Source: Bacteroides sp.
GTDB lineage: Bacteria; Bacteroidota; Bacteroidia; Bacteroidales; Muribaculaceae
Assembly (NCBI GenBank): GCA_014801595.1
Contig: JAAVDV010000009.1
Coordinates: 1-13,184, forward strand
Direction of reading: 5' to 3'
DNA length: 13,184 bases
Shown: positions 1 through 6,205 of the stretch, in pieces
Layout of the letters: the number at the start of each line of letters is the position of its first letter
Numbering within the stretch: the stretch's first letter is position 1
The notes under the pieces: model-generated
Told to the model about the DNA's origin: nothing
Seen by the model: only the letters and a program-made list of their open reading frames with translations
The model's database searches: none
Made by a program: the position numbers and the translations under genes

Positions 1-361
1 GATATAGTTCATCGTCCGATTTCATACGAATGCCTACCTCTCTTGCCGAAATGCAATATATTTCGCTGGGTGTAACGGCAACGATTGAAACGCGAGATTT
101 TTTGCCGTACAGAGAAAATGGAAAATCTGCAACAAACTCACCTGCGAACTCCAGACCGACGACACTCTCTGAGCCATCTGCACCGTATGCCACATACTTC
201 AATGTGCCCGATTTAACAAACCCTATATACCGACCTACCTGTCCTTGCTCAATAAAATAGTCACCTTTATCATAACTGCGCAACACACCCTGATCGACAC
301 ATAGTTTCCGCCAGAAATCATGGTCGATGTTCTCGTAATATGTGTTGAAGTTAGAGGACAT
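1..361 (-). CDS. Crp/Fnr-type transcription regulator, N-terminal part (runs off left edge)
   Basis: On the minus strand an open frame begins with ATG at 361-359 (MSSNFNTYYENIDHDFW) and stays open to position 1, about 120 codons. The sequence reads like the cyclic-nucleotide-binding jelly roll of Crp/Fnr regulators. A YDKGDYFIEQGQ segment, an IGFVKSGTLKYV strand pair and a VVGLEFAGEFVADFPF segment match the usual pattern of an entry loop, a glycine-rich turn and the 'G-E-F' strand. Bacteroidota carry many such regulators, and most probably do not bind cAMP. The C-terminal winged helix-turn-helix lies outside the window, so the DNA-binding half cannot be checked. The gene is divergent from the acetyltransferase at 957, with a gap of almost 600 bp. 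I found no clear TAnnTTTG motif in front of it. Confidence 0.75.
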   Translation of the reverse strand, partial: MSSNFNTYYENIDHDFWRKLCVDQGVLRSYDKGDYFIEQGQVGRYIGFVKSGTLKYVAYGADGSESVVGLEFAGEFVADFPFSLYGKKSRVSIVAVTPSEIYCISAREVGIRMKSDDELY

Positions 362-938
362 CTCTAAACAGAGGATATTAAAATTCTGGTTGGCTCAAGA
401 CCGGGTAATTAAGAAAAGAAAACGTGAGCTAACTATGCCACATCCCAACTTATAAGACTATATGAAAACTATAGTTTGTCAAATCGGTAAAGAAATCTAC
501 CGCTATATAGTTAATTTATTGGCTGTTACATTATTGCATTGCATAATATCGTATGTTGTAAGAGGTTAGTGAAAATAAAAAGATAGGTAGGTGGTAACCG
601 TTGGCTTTCCATAAAATTACTTTATATATAGAAATCTAATGGCAACTACCTTTGCCCATACCTACTTTCATTATAGAACGCTATAACCGCCAATATATTA
701 CTTCTTTACCCCAAAGAATGTTGATATTAGGTTCAATGTTAGGTTAGCATCTCCTTTTTCTTTTATATATAAATATTAGTGGCGGTTACCCTGAAATTGT
801 CTCGCCCAGAAAAAAGTTGGTCAAATACTGATTTCTCAATTATACTATGTGCTATCACGAGCCTATATGTTTGCGTGTCGCCGACGTGAAATCCGTATTC
901 TCTTGCCAGCGGGTTTTACGAAGTAGTCAAGGTAAAAG
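362..938. other. AT-rich intergenic region with inverted repeats
   Basis: No convincing gene is seen in these 577 bases between two divergent genes. Visible structure: TAACCGCCA at 684-692 is the exact reverse complement of TGGCGGTTA at 780-788, and GGTAACCG at 593-600 is the reverse complement of CGGTTACC at 783-790. Related TAACCG words thus occur three times. A TATGTTTG at 866-873 resembles the Bacteroidota -7 element and could serve the acetyltransferase operon, but no good -33 element stands 19-21 nt upstream. Confidence 0.5.
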
Positions 939-956
939 ATGCGAAGAAGAGAAAAA

Positions 957-1502
957 ATGAATGAGAATCGTTATAAAGGTATGGAAGAAATAAGAATAGA
1001 CGTAACAAAACAGACCGAGGAGGAATTAGCCCTCGCCAATGAACATGCTCAGCTCATTTTCAAGTTCAACCACTCGATGCCGGGTACGGCCGAGTATGAC
1101 GAACTGATGCATAAGATTTTTCCCACGATGGGGGAGAACAGCCGGGTCTCCACTCCATTGACCGCTATAAGACCTCACTGTGTCAGGATCGGTAAAAATG
1201 TAGTTGTGATGCCGGGATGCCTGATGATGTCGGCAGGAGGAATCACGATAGAGGACGGCGCGATGATAGCTGCCAACGTTCAGCTTATCTCCAACAATCA
1301 TGACCTATATGAGCGTCAGATTATAACCTGCAAACCGGTCCATATCGGCAAGAACGTGTGGATAGGCGCCGGAGCAACGATATTGCCCGGAGTTACAGTT
1401 GGAGATAATGCAGTAGTCGGAGCAGCAAGTGTGGTCACGAAAGATGTTGCTCCAAACACAATCGTAGCGGGCAATCCCGCCCGATTCATCAAGGCGATAT
1501 GA
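957..1502 (+). CDS. Hexapeptide-repeat sugar O-acetyltransferase (maltose/galactoside acetyltransferase type)
   Basis: Predicted cytoplasmic acetyl-CoA-dependent O-acetyltransferase of the left-handed beta-helix family. The 181-residue product has a helical N-terminal region (TEEELALANEHAQLIFKFN) followed by hexapeptide coils such as VRIGKNVVVMPGC, ITIEDGAMI, VHIGKNVWIGAGATILPGV and the closing VAGNPARFI typical of this family. The His of SNNHDLYE (residue 115 in this numbering) sits where the catalytic histidine of the family is expected. An in-frame ATG at 939 would add six residues (MRRREK). I prefer 957 because a purine-rich AGAAGAGA lies just before it, but the choice is not firm. The acceptor sugar is unknown. 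The stop overlaps the start of the AraC gene by ATGA, so the two are probably co-translated. A decayed relative lies at 4819-4977. Confidence 0.88.
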   Translation: MNENRYKGMEEIRIDVTKQTEEELALANEHAQLIFKFNHSMPGTAEYDELMHKIFPTMGENSRVSTPLTAIRPHCVRIGKNVVVMPGCLMMSAGGITIEDGAMIAANVQLISNNHDLYERQIITCKPVHIGKNVWIGAGATILPGVTVGDNAVVGAASVVTKDVAPNTIVAGNPARFIKAI

Positions 1503-2311
1503 TACGACATAGTTCCGCCCAACTTCATGACAGCGGATATTTTTGCCGGATTGTCAGACCCGGGATTACATCACATGATAGAGTGAGTTATACCCATAGG
1601 GACGACTATTACATATTGGGCATTATTGTCGGAGGAGAAATTGATTGCATTATTGATTTCCAGGAATATTCAGTGCCCGAGAACTCTATCATTATGCTTT
1701 CTCCGGGACAGGTTCACCAGTATATCATCGAGAGGGATTTAACTGCGCTCATGTTGGCATTCAACCCGATGCTGCTTGATGATGAAATCCATTATCGATT
1801 CGAACAATCCTCCATCGTTCATTCTCCGGTTTATAAAGCTGAAGGATGCGAGGATGTATATGCAATGTTTGAATTGCTTTCAAGGCAGAATAATAAGTCG
1901 GCAGGCAGATATCTGGCCCAGGCAATAATCTCTGTCCTGGGGGATAAGATTATGGAGCAGTGCTATAAAATTAACCGTGAGTCCTCCCGAAGAATTGATC
2001 TGATGCTAAAGTTCAGACGATTGCTAAGGGAGAATATAACAGAAGAGAGACGCCCGAGTTTCTATGCTGACAAGATGAATATATCGCCCATATATCTTAA
2101 TGAGATTGTGAAGGATATAACCGGACAGAGTTCGGGTCAATATATAAAAAATGAAATAGTGCTTTTAGCGAAGAGAGAATTGTTTCATACCTCCGACAGT
2201 ATTAAGGAAATAGCATACAGGCTGGGGTTTACCGACAGTGCTTACTTCACACGTCTTTTTACTGATGTGGCCGGGGTTTCTCCCGGAAAATTTAGAGGGA
2301 ACATTGATTAG
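1499..2311 (+). CDS. AraC-family transcription regulator
   Basis: The 270-residue protein has the standard AraC layout. An N-terminal cupin-like sensor domain (about residues 20-110) contains IIVGGEIDCIIDFQEYSVPE and IIMLSPGQVHQY. A C-terminal double helix-turn-helix (about 165-268) contains the recognition signatures FYADKMNISPIYLNEIVKDI and IKEIAYRLGFTDSAYFTRLF, and ends in GVSPGKFR. It acts as a DNA-binding regulator; the ligand is unknown. The ATG overlaps the acetyltransferase stop codon as ATGA, which indicates one transcript and translational coupling. The likely targets are its own operon or the DUF4405/DUF1349 genes downstream (inference). The next gene has its own promoter-like signal 25 bp after this stop, so the operon probably ends here. 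Confidence 0.92.
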   Translation: MIRHSSAQLHDSGYFCRIVRPGITSHDRVSYTHRDDYYILGIIVGGEIDCIIDFQEYSVPENSIIMLSPGQVHQYIIERDLTALMLAFNPMLLDDEIHYRFEQSSIVHSPVYKAEGCEDVYAMFELLSRQNNKSAGRYLAQAIISVLGDKIMEQCYKINRESSRRIDLMLKFRRLLRENITEERRPSFYADKMNISPIYLNEIVKDITGQSSGQYIKNEIVLLAKRELFHTSDSIKEIAYRLGFTDSAYFTRLFTDVAGVSPGKFRGNID

Positions 2312-2335
2312 TCCAATTAATACCTTAATTGTGAC

Positions 2336-2367
2336 ATTGATTCGCTGATCGAATTTTGAGAACTTTG
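2336..2367 (+). promoter_or_regulatory. Bacteroidota-type promoter for the DUF4405 gene
   Basis: ATTG at 2336-2339, a 20-nt spacer, then GAACTTTG at 2360-2367 matches the TTTG-N19/20-TAnnTTTG pattern of the Bacteroidota primary sigma factor apart from the first base of the -7 element. Transcription would start about 7 nt downstream, close to the ATG at 2383, leaving a very short leader. This supports 2383 rather than the in-frame TTG at 2356, which lies upstream of the -7 element. Confidence 0.6.
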
Positions 2368-2382
2368 CATTCAAAAAAGACT

Positions 2383-2814
2383 ATGATTTTCTCAAAATTG
2401 AAGAAGATTACCAAACTCAGGCTTTGTAATTGGAGTCTGGCGGTTACATCGGCTGCTATGTTAATCTCCGGCATACAGCTTGAAGTTACTCACAGTAGCG
2501 GTCATTTATCGGTATGGCTTCATATACTTATAGGATTATTGTTTATGGGGCTTGTCGGCGAGCATGTATTTCTGCATTTCGGTAAAAGCAATTGGTTTGC
2601 CAAATTCAGAAATCTCAAGAGCCAGCCGACTCGGATATTGTGGTGGCTGACAATAATCACCCTTATTACAGGAATCGCAGCCGCTGTCAGATGGATTTTA
2701 ACTCCGGCACACACACCGCTCGGAGGAATCCATGGAAAACTCGGATTCCTGATGATTATCCTGTCAATCTTTCACATGGCGAAGAGAATAAAATTCTTCA
2801 AAAGCAAGAAGTAG
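2383..2814 (+). CDS. DUF4405-like four-helix membrane protein
   Basis: A 143-residue inner-membrane protein with four hydrophobic spans: around LCNWSLAVTSAAMLISGI, WLHILIGLLFMGLVGEHVF, ILWWLTIITLITGIAAAV and LGFLMIILSIFHM. Histidines sit in or near the spans (WLHILIG, GEHVFLHFG, GGIHGKLG, IFHMAKR), which resembles the cytochrome b561-like DUF4405 family, where paired histidines can bind heme. Heme binding here is inference. The C-terminus is strongly basic (KRIKFFKSKK), so it is expected on the cytoplasmic side. A TTG at 2356 in frame would extend the protein, but it lies inside the promoter, so the ATG at 2383 is chosen. It stands alone behind its own promoter, between the AraC gene and the secreted DUF1349 gene. 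Confidence 0.75.
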   Translation: MIFSKLKKITKLRLCNWSLAVTSAAMLISGIQLEVTHSSGHLSVWLHILIGLLFMGLVGEHVFLHFGKSNWFAKFRNLKSQPTRILWWLTIITLITGIAAAVRWILTPAHTPLGGIHGKLGFLMIILSIFHMAKRIKFFKSKK

Positions 2815-2875
2815 ACTAAATATACACGCTGAAATTCTTGAATAAAAATTATTCAAAATAATGATGTATGTCATA

Positions 2876-2891
2876 TAATTTTGTAAATTTG
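2876..2891 (+). promoter_or_regulatory. Tandem -7 promoter elements before the DUF1349 gene
   Basis: Two abutting perfect TAnnTTTG motifs, TAATTTTG (2876-2883) and TAAATTTG (2884-2891), lie 24-39 bp before the start codon at 2915. Neither has a clear TTG at the -33 position, so only the -7 part is supported. Confidence 0.5.
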
Positions 2892-2914
2892 CGGGAAAAA
2901 TAAATGTGATAATC

Positions 2915-3562
2915 ATGCGAAAAGGATTATTACTCATAATGCTGGGAGGTTTTATGTTGAATCTTTCGGCCCAAACTTGGAATAAGATGCAATGGTTTAA
3001 TGAGCCGGAGAACTGGAGTGTCAATGACGGTTCTCTCACAATGTTCGTAACTCCTCAAACTGACTACTGGCGTATTTCCCATTACGGATTTACGGTGGAT
3101 GACGCTCCATTCTATTATGGAGAATATGGCGGTGAATTCGAGGCTACCGTGAAAATCACCGGTGATTATAAAGCTCGATTCGATCAGGCCGGTTTGATGA
3201 TACGTCTTGACAATGAGAATTATATCAAGGCAGGTATTGAGTTTGTAGATGGGAAATATAATCTTAGTGTGGTCGTGACCCATCACACGAGTGACTGGAG
3301 TGTGATCCGGCTTGATCGTCCCGTGGAAGCTATATATATTAAAGCCGTGAGACGCCTTGATGCCATAGAGGTGTTTTATTCCTTCGATGGGGAAGAATAT
3401 GTGATGATGCGCAATGCCTGGATGCAAGACAATCATCCTGTGAAAGTCGGAGTGATGGGAGCGAGTCCTGATGGTGAGGGATTTGAAGTGAAGTTTGAGG
3501 AATTTAAGGTTAAGCATCTCCCGGATGCCCGGAGATTGAAGTGGCTCGAACAAAATAAATAA
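2915..3562 (+). CDS. Secreted DUF1349 (concanavalin-like fold) protein
   Basis: The 215-residue product starts with a signal peptide (MRKGLLLIMLGGFMLNLSAQ, probable cleavage after the SAQ region). The rest is a DUF1349 domain of the concanavalin-like beta-sandwich type: NEPENWSVNDGSLTMFVTPQTDYWR, YGGEFEATVKITGDYKARFDQAGLMIR, the WSVIRL strand and VKVGVMGASPDGEGFEVKFEEF. Such proteins are usually described as glycan-binding or glycosidase-like, but no catalytic residues can be assigned here. It is expected in the periplasm; no lipobox cysteine is seen. ATG 2915 is preferred over the in-frame GTG at 2906 because it starts the positively charged signal-peptide head. The leader from the -7 element is about 20 nt. 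No operon partner is visible. Confidence 0.82.
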   Translation: MRKGLLLIMLGGFMLNLSAQTWNKMQWFNEPENWSVNDGSLTMFVTPQTDYWRISHYGFTVDDAPFYYGEYGGEFEATVKITGDYKARFDQAGLMIRLDNENYIKAGIEFVDGKYNLSVVVTHHTSDWSVIRLDRPVEAIYIKAVRRLDAIEVFYSFDGEEYVMMRNAWMQDNHPVKVGVMGASPDGEGFEVKFEEFKVKHLPDARRLKWLEQNK

Positions 3563-3613
3563 ACACTTCTGAGCCGGTAGGCTTCCACTGAATCTGGGAA
3601 AGTCGATATGGTC

Positions 3614-3742
3614 GGGACGCGATTTTTCACGTCCCCGGTGGCAAAGGTAATTCCAACACAGAGAATTTGTTTGTCGATAATACCGATCGGACGGATGTGC
3701 CGGATTGGACGCGAAGAATCGCGTCCCTACTGTGTCGGCTTC
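3614..3742. repeat. REPIN-like double-hairpin repeat, copy A
   Basis: This 129-bp block aligns without gaps to copy C at 7118-7246 (about 119 of 129 bases identical). The left hairpin is GGGACGCGA...CACGTCCC (imperfect in this copy); the right hairpin is GGACGCGA-AGAA-TCGCGTCC-type and ends in TCGCGTCCCTAC. The two ends are inverted copies of each other (GGGACGCGATT against AATCGCGTCCC), which is the architecture of REP doublets. It lies 52 bp after the DUF1349 stop and 26 bp before direct repeat 1. Confidence 0.8.
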
Positions 3743-3768
3743 CTCGAAATAATATGGAATCATATTCG

Positions 3769-3936
3769 CTGATAAACGTAGCATCCAGCTTACTGACGTG
3801 CTTCCCATAGAAGGCGATATTTTCAACGATTCAGAGAGTGTCGGGCGACCTCATTTTTATTGGAGAAACTATGCGAACTATAAAAAGCGAAAGGGTGTTG
3901 TACGTTTAATAAACTCCACTGATTATGAGCGATAAA
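3769..3936. repeat. 168-bp direct repeat, copy 1 (includes lactonase start codon)
   Basis: It aligns without gaps to 6912-7079, with 11 differences over 168 bases. The repeat covers the 156 bp before the lactonase gene and its first four codons (MSDK). An open frame across it (ADKRSIQLTDVLPIEGDIF...) is probably not protein-coding today: 9 of the 11 differences between copies change the amino acid or create stops. A 12-codon reading frame at 3871-3909 with GGAG upstream (MRTIKSERVLYV) is lost in copy 2, where ATG is AAG. Confidence 0.88.
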
Positions 3937-4794
3937 ATTAGAATTCATATGCTCCATTGCGGAATGGTAAGAACGACTCGCTGGTTGCCATTCAACAATG
4001 ACCATGTGTCGATGGCAAGAGTAGCCGGACTGTTTGTGCCTGAAAAAGATTGGGAATGGCTGCCGGTCTCATGCTATTATATCGAACATTCCAAAGGAAA
4101 AATTCTTGTAGATACAGCATGGAGCCGTCGGATGAGTCCTGACGGTGTAGAGGATAAACGAGCGCAGATTCGTGAACTCGGTTATTTTCTGTATAGAATT
4201 AACCAGGGTTTTACTCCTGAAGGTCAGACGGTTGATGAGCAGTTGAAAGCGATGGGGGTAAGGACAGCGGATTTGGATTATGTGCTACTTACGCATCTTG
4301 ATTGCGACCACGCTTGCGGTCTTCATCAAGTTGCGGATGCCAAACGAATATTGGTTTCTGAAGAGGAGATGAAATATGCCAATAGCGTGCTGCCGACTCA
4401 TTTCGACAATATAGTGCGTTATAAAAAGAGATGGTGGGAAGATGTGCCGGTGACACTATTTGCCTATAATGGAAAGGAGGGTCCATTTCGACGCAGTTTT
4501 GATCTCTTTGAAGATGGAACTGTTCAGCTTATTAATATTCCAGGTCACTGTGCCGGTTTATCGGCAGTCAAGATCACTGGTAAGGATGGCAGATTTGTGC
4601 TTCTTGATGCTGACGGTGCCTACAGTGCCAAGAACTGGGAAGAAATGATACCCTCCGGAATCGCGGCGAATCGTGTGGATCAGATGAAATCGCTGGAATG
4701 GATTCGGGAAATGAGTATGAGTGACAAATGTATCGAATCTCTTGCTACTCATGATCCAAATGTAAAACCGCATACTGTAGAAATAGAGTTATAA
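3925..4794 (+). CDS. N-acyl-homoserine-lactonase-like metallo-beta-lactamase-fold hydrolase
   Basis: The 289-residue protein belongs to the metallo-beta-lactamase superfamily and resembles the AiiA/AttM lactonase branch. The first metal motif is THLDCDHACG (His124, Asp126, Asp128, His129). Further likely ligands are His208 in NIPGHCAGL, Asp228 or Asp230 in LLDADGAY, and His276 in LATHDP. The N-terminal strands (VSCYYIEHSKGKILVDTAW) fit the fold. The usual motif is HxHxDH, and here the second histidine is aspartate, a variant seen in part of this family. The substrate is therefore uncertain: a lactone or another ester is inference. There is no signal peptide, so it is cytoplasmic. The start codon and leader lie inside direct repeat 1, and I find no good promoter there (TACGTTTA at 3901 is a weak -7). 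Confidence 0.85.
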   Translation: MSDKIRIHMLHCGMVRTTRWLPFNNDHVSMARVAGLFVPEKDWEWLPVSCYYIEHSKGKILVDTAWSRRMSPDGVEDKRAQIRELGYFLYRINQGFTPEGQTVDEQLKAMGVRTADLDYVLLTHLDCDHACGLHQVADAKRILVSEEEMKYANSVLPTHFDNIVRYKKRWWEDVPVTLFAYNGKEGPFRRSFDLFEDGTVQLINIPGHCAGLSAVKITGKDGRFVLLDADGAYSAKNWEEMIPSGIAANRVDQMKSLEWIREMSMSDKCIESLATHDPNVKPHTVEIEL

Positions 4795-4818
4795 TTCCTA
4801 AGTAGCCGGTCGAATTAA

Positions 4819-4977
4819 ACGCATGTTATTCGGCCGGTGCAGGATTCGCTATTCATCCTTCAGGGGGTTACCATCGGTGAAGGGACTGTCATAGCGGCAG
4901 GTGCGGTGGTCAACACGGATGTTCCGCCGCTCACCGTGGTCGACGGTCTCCCTGCAAGGGTAATCGAAACCATCTGA
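4819..4977 (+). pseudogene. C-terminal remnant of a second hexapeptide O-acetyltransferase
   Basis: The frame from 4819 to the TGA at 4975-4977 has no start and reads ...LFILQGVTIGEGTVIAAGAV VNTDVPPLTVVDGLPARVIETI in two adjoining blocks. This is the last hexapeptide coil and closing 'V-x-G-x-PAR' segment of the same family as the gene at 957 (compare ATILPGVTVG and VAGNPARFI). The first two thirds are missing and replaced by unrelated sequence right after the lactonase stop. It is too diverged from the intact copy to be a recent duplication. It looks like the tail of a gene cut off when the lactonase segment was joined here (inference). Confidence 0.75.
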
Positions 4978-5274
4978 GGACAAGTTCAAGAGATTTGCGA
5001 TTCATTTATCTGATATTGAAGGACACTTTCGGTATAGACCTTGAATCAGAATTTATAGATAGTGATATAGAGGGGGATAGCCTTGATAATTTGCACAATA
5101 CGGAATAAAATAGTAATTTTGCGTTGAAAAAAGTGTTCCATAGAACAGAAATTTCAATAGAATGATAAAAGAGCGTACTACATATCTCAATATACAAGTA
5201 AGGATACAAAAATAAAGACATCATGTATAATCGATGATTTTGAGTTAATTTGTTTCCTGATAATTCGATAACTT
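4978..5274. other. Intergenic region before ORF6N gene, with one strong promoter
   Basis: This stretch holds the promoter listed at 5090-5121. A short frame ending at the TAA near 5105 reads LKDTFGIDLESEFIDSDIEG and looks protein-like, but it has no start or recognisable family; it may be another decayed C-terminus. A possible 17-codon leader ORF (MIKERTTYLNIQVRIQK) lies at 5162-5215, downstream of the promoter. Neither is supported well enough to call a gene. Confidence 0.35.
5090..5121 (+). promoter_or_regulatory. Bacteroidota-type promoter upstream of the ORF6N gene
   Basis: TTTG at 5090-5093, a 20-nt spacer and TAATTTTG at 5114-5121 give a full consensus match. Transcription would begin near 5128, leaving a leader of about 145 nt before the ORF6N start at 5275. 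A TTAATTTG at 5245-5252 may be a second, weaker -7 site nearer the gene. Confidence 0.65.
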
Positions 5275-5958
5275 ATGTGTAATATAATAAAAATTGAAGA
5301 TGTCAAAAAGGTTATTATGCCCTTAAGAGGACATAATGTAATTCCGGATTTCTTAGTGGCGCATTTATACGGAGTGCAGACTAAAGAAGTTAATCAAGCT
5401 GTCAGAAATAATCCCGAGAAATTCCCGGAGGGGTTTATACTTGAATATTCAAAAGAAGAGAAAGCTGAACTGGTCAAAAATTTTGACCAGTTCAATATAA
5501 AACACTCTTCAGCGACCATTAAGGCATTTACAGAGAAAGGATTATATATGTTGGCGACCATATTAAAGAGTCCGATCGCTACACAAACAACCCTCGCTAT
5601 TGTAAATACATTCGCTGAAGTAAGGGAGTTAAAACATCGTCTTTTGGAGGTTCACGATTCAGAGTCTCTACAAGATAAACAAACGGGAATGAAACGTATC
5701 GGTGATATTCTTGCCGACTTAATTATGCCTGACCTCGAAACTACCGAGACTCAGTCAACTCTTGAATTCAACTTTGTCATTGGAAAATTAAAACATTCAG
5801 TAACTCGACAGCGAAAGAATGATAATGCCGATATTATTCTACGAGAAAAAGTTATCTTTGCAAAAAGATTACTTTCAAAAGGCTTTCAAGAAAAGGAAGC
5901 ACTGGAGTTGGCAAATATCACAGATAGCGAGATAAATAAAATCAAAGACTTATTGTAA
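5275..5958 (+). CDS. ORF6N domain-containing DNA-binding-type protein
   Basis: The 227-residue protein carries an N-terminal ORF6N domain (about residues 14-110), recognised by MPLRGHNVIPDFLVAHLYGV, TKEVNQAVRNNPEKFPEGF, a KAFTEKGLYMLATILKSPIA segment and TLAIVNTFAEVRELK. ORF6N domains occur in phage and mobile-element proteins, often with KilA-N or BRO-like domains, and are thought to bind DNA; the target is unknown. The C-terminal third (REKVIFAKRLLSKGFQEKEA, then LELANITDSEINKIKDLL) looks like a small helix-turn-helix tail. The gene is full length and intact, unlike its neighbours. It lies between the acetyltransferase remnant and the DUF1016 pseudogene. ORF6N genes often travel on mobile DNA, in line with the repeats around it. 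Confidence 0.85.
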   Translation: MCNIIKIEDVKKVIMPLRGHNVIPDFLVAHLYGVQTKEVNQAVRNNPEKFPEGFILEYSKEEKAELVKNFDQFNIKHSSATIKAFTEKGLYMLATILKSPIATQTTLAIVNTFAEVRELKHRLLEVHDSESLQDKQTGMKRIGDILADLIMPDLETTETQSTLEFNFVIGKLKHSVTRQRKNDNADIILREKVIFAKRLLSKGFQEKEALELANITDSEINKIKDLL

Positions 5959-6010
5959 CAGACCTGTAGAGGACATCTGCGAAATCGGAGAAGAGCGTAG
6001 CCGCCGTGCC

Positions 6011-6065
6011 GGCTGAATGTAGGGACGCGATTCTTCACGTCCCCGATGACAAAGGTAATTCCAAC
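6011..6065. repeat. REPIN-like repeat, copy B (left half only)
   Basis: These 55 bases match 7107-7161 of copy C with three differences. They cover the border GGCTGAATGTAGGGACGCGA and the left hairpin GGGACGCGA...CACGTCCC. The right hairpin is missing. The sequence instead runs into ATAATATGGAAT (6066-6077), a 12-mer that also occurs at 3749-3760, just past the right end of copy A. Confidence 0.75.
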
Positions 6066-6070
6066 ATAAT

Positions 6071-6193
6071 ATGGAATTTGCCGACTCTATCGAGCATACT
6101 GATTCAGAAGAATGTCAGTGTGGCAGGAAATACTATTTTCAAATTATAGACGTTGACAGGTATATCATCAATAACCTTAACGACTGGGCCTAA
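6071..6193 (+). CDS. Small hypothetical ORF, 40 codons
   Basis: ATG at 6071 opens a 40-residue frame (MEFADSIEHTDSEECQCGRK, then YYFQIIDVDRYIINNLNDWA) that stops 12 bp before the DUF1016 start. Its composition is protein-like, with an acidic head and an amphipathic tail, but I recognise no family. The start lies at the broken edge of REPIN copy B, so it could be the C-terminal end of a larger gene whose front was removed. It may be translated ahead of the DUF1016 fragment. Confidence 0.3.
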   Translation: MEFADSIEHTDSEECQCGRKYYFQIIDVDRYIINNLNDWA

Positions 6194-6205
6194 ATTTTAA
6201 ACACG

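Noticed and set aside
30..260. A plus-strand 76-codon open frame at the left end
   Set aside because: It is opposite the Crp/Fnr-type regulator, whose motifs are on the minus strand.
2356..2382. A TTG start giving a longer DUF4405 protein
   Set aside because: The TTG is upstream of the -7 promoter element, so it would not be in the mRNA.
2930..3826. A 298-codon minus-strand open frame
   Set aside because: It lies opposite the well-supported DUF1349 gene and extends into the REPIN repeat. The sequence has no family features, and the plus strand explains the region.
3871..3909. A 12-codon leader peptide (MRTIKSERVLYV) with GGAG before the lactonase
   Set aside because: The start codon is AAG in the other copy of the repeat and the encoded peptide shows no conserved regulatory codons. 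Too little evidence for a gene.
5000..5105. An acyl-carrier-like DSLD motif in a short frame
   Set aside because: Only the four-residue motif fits; the surrounding sequence and length do not match an acyl carrier protein.
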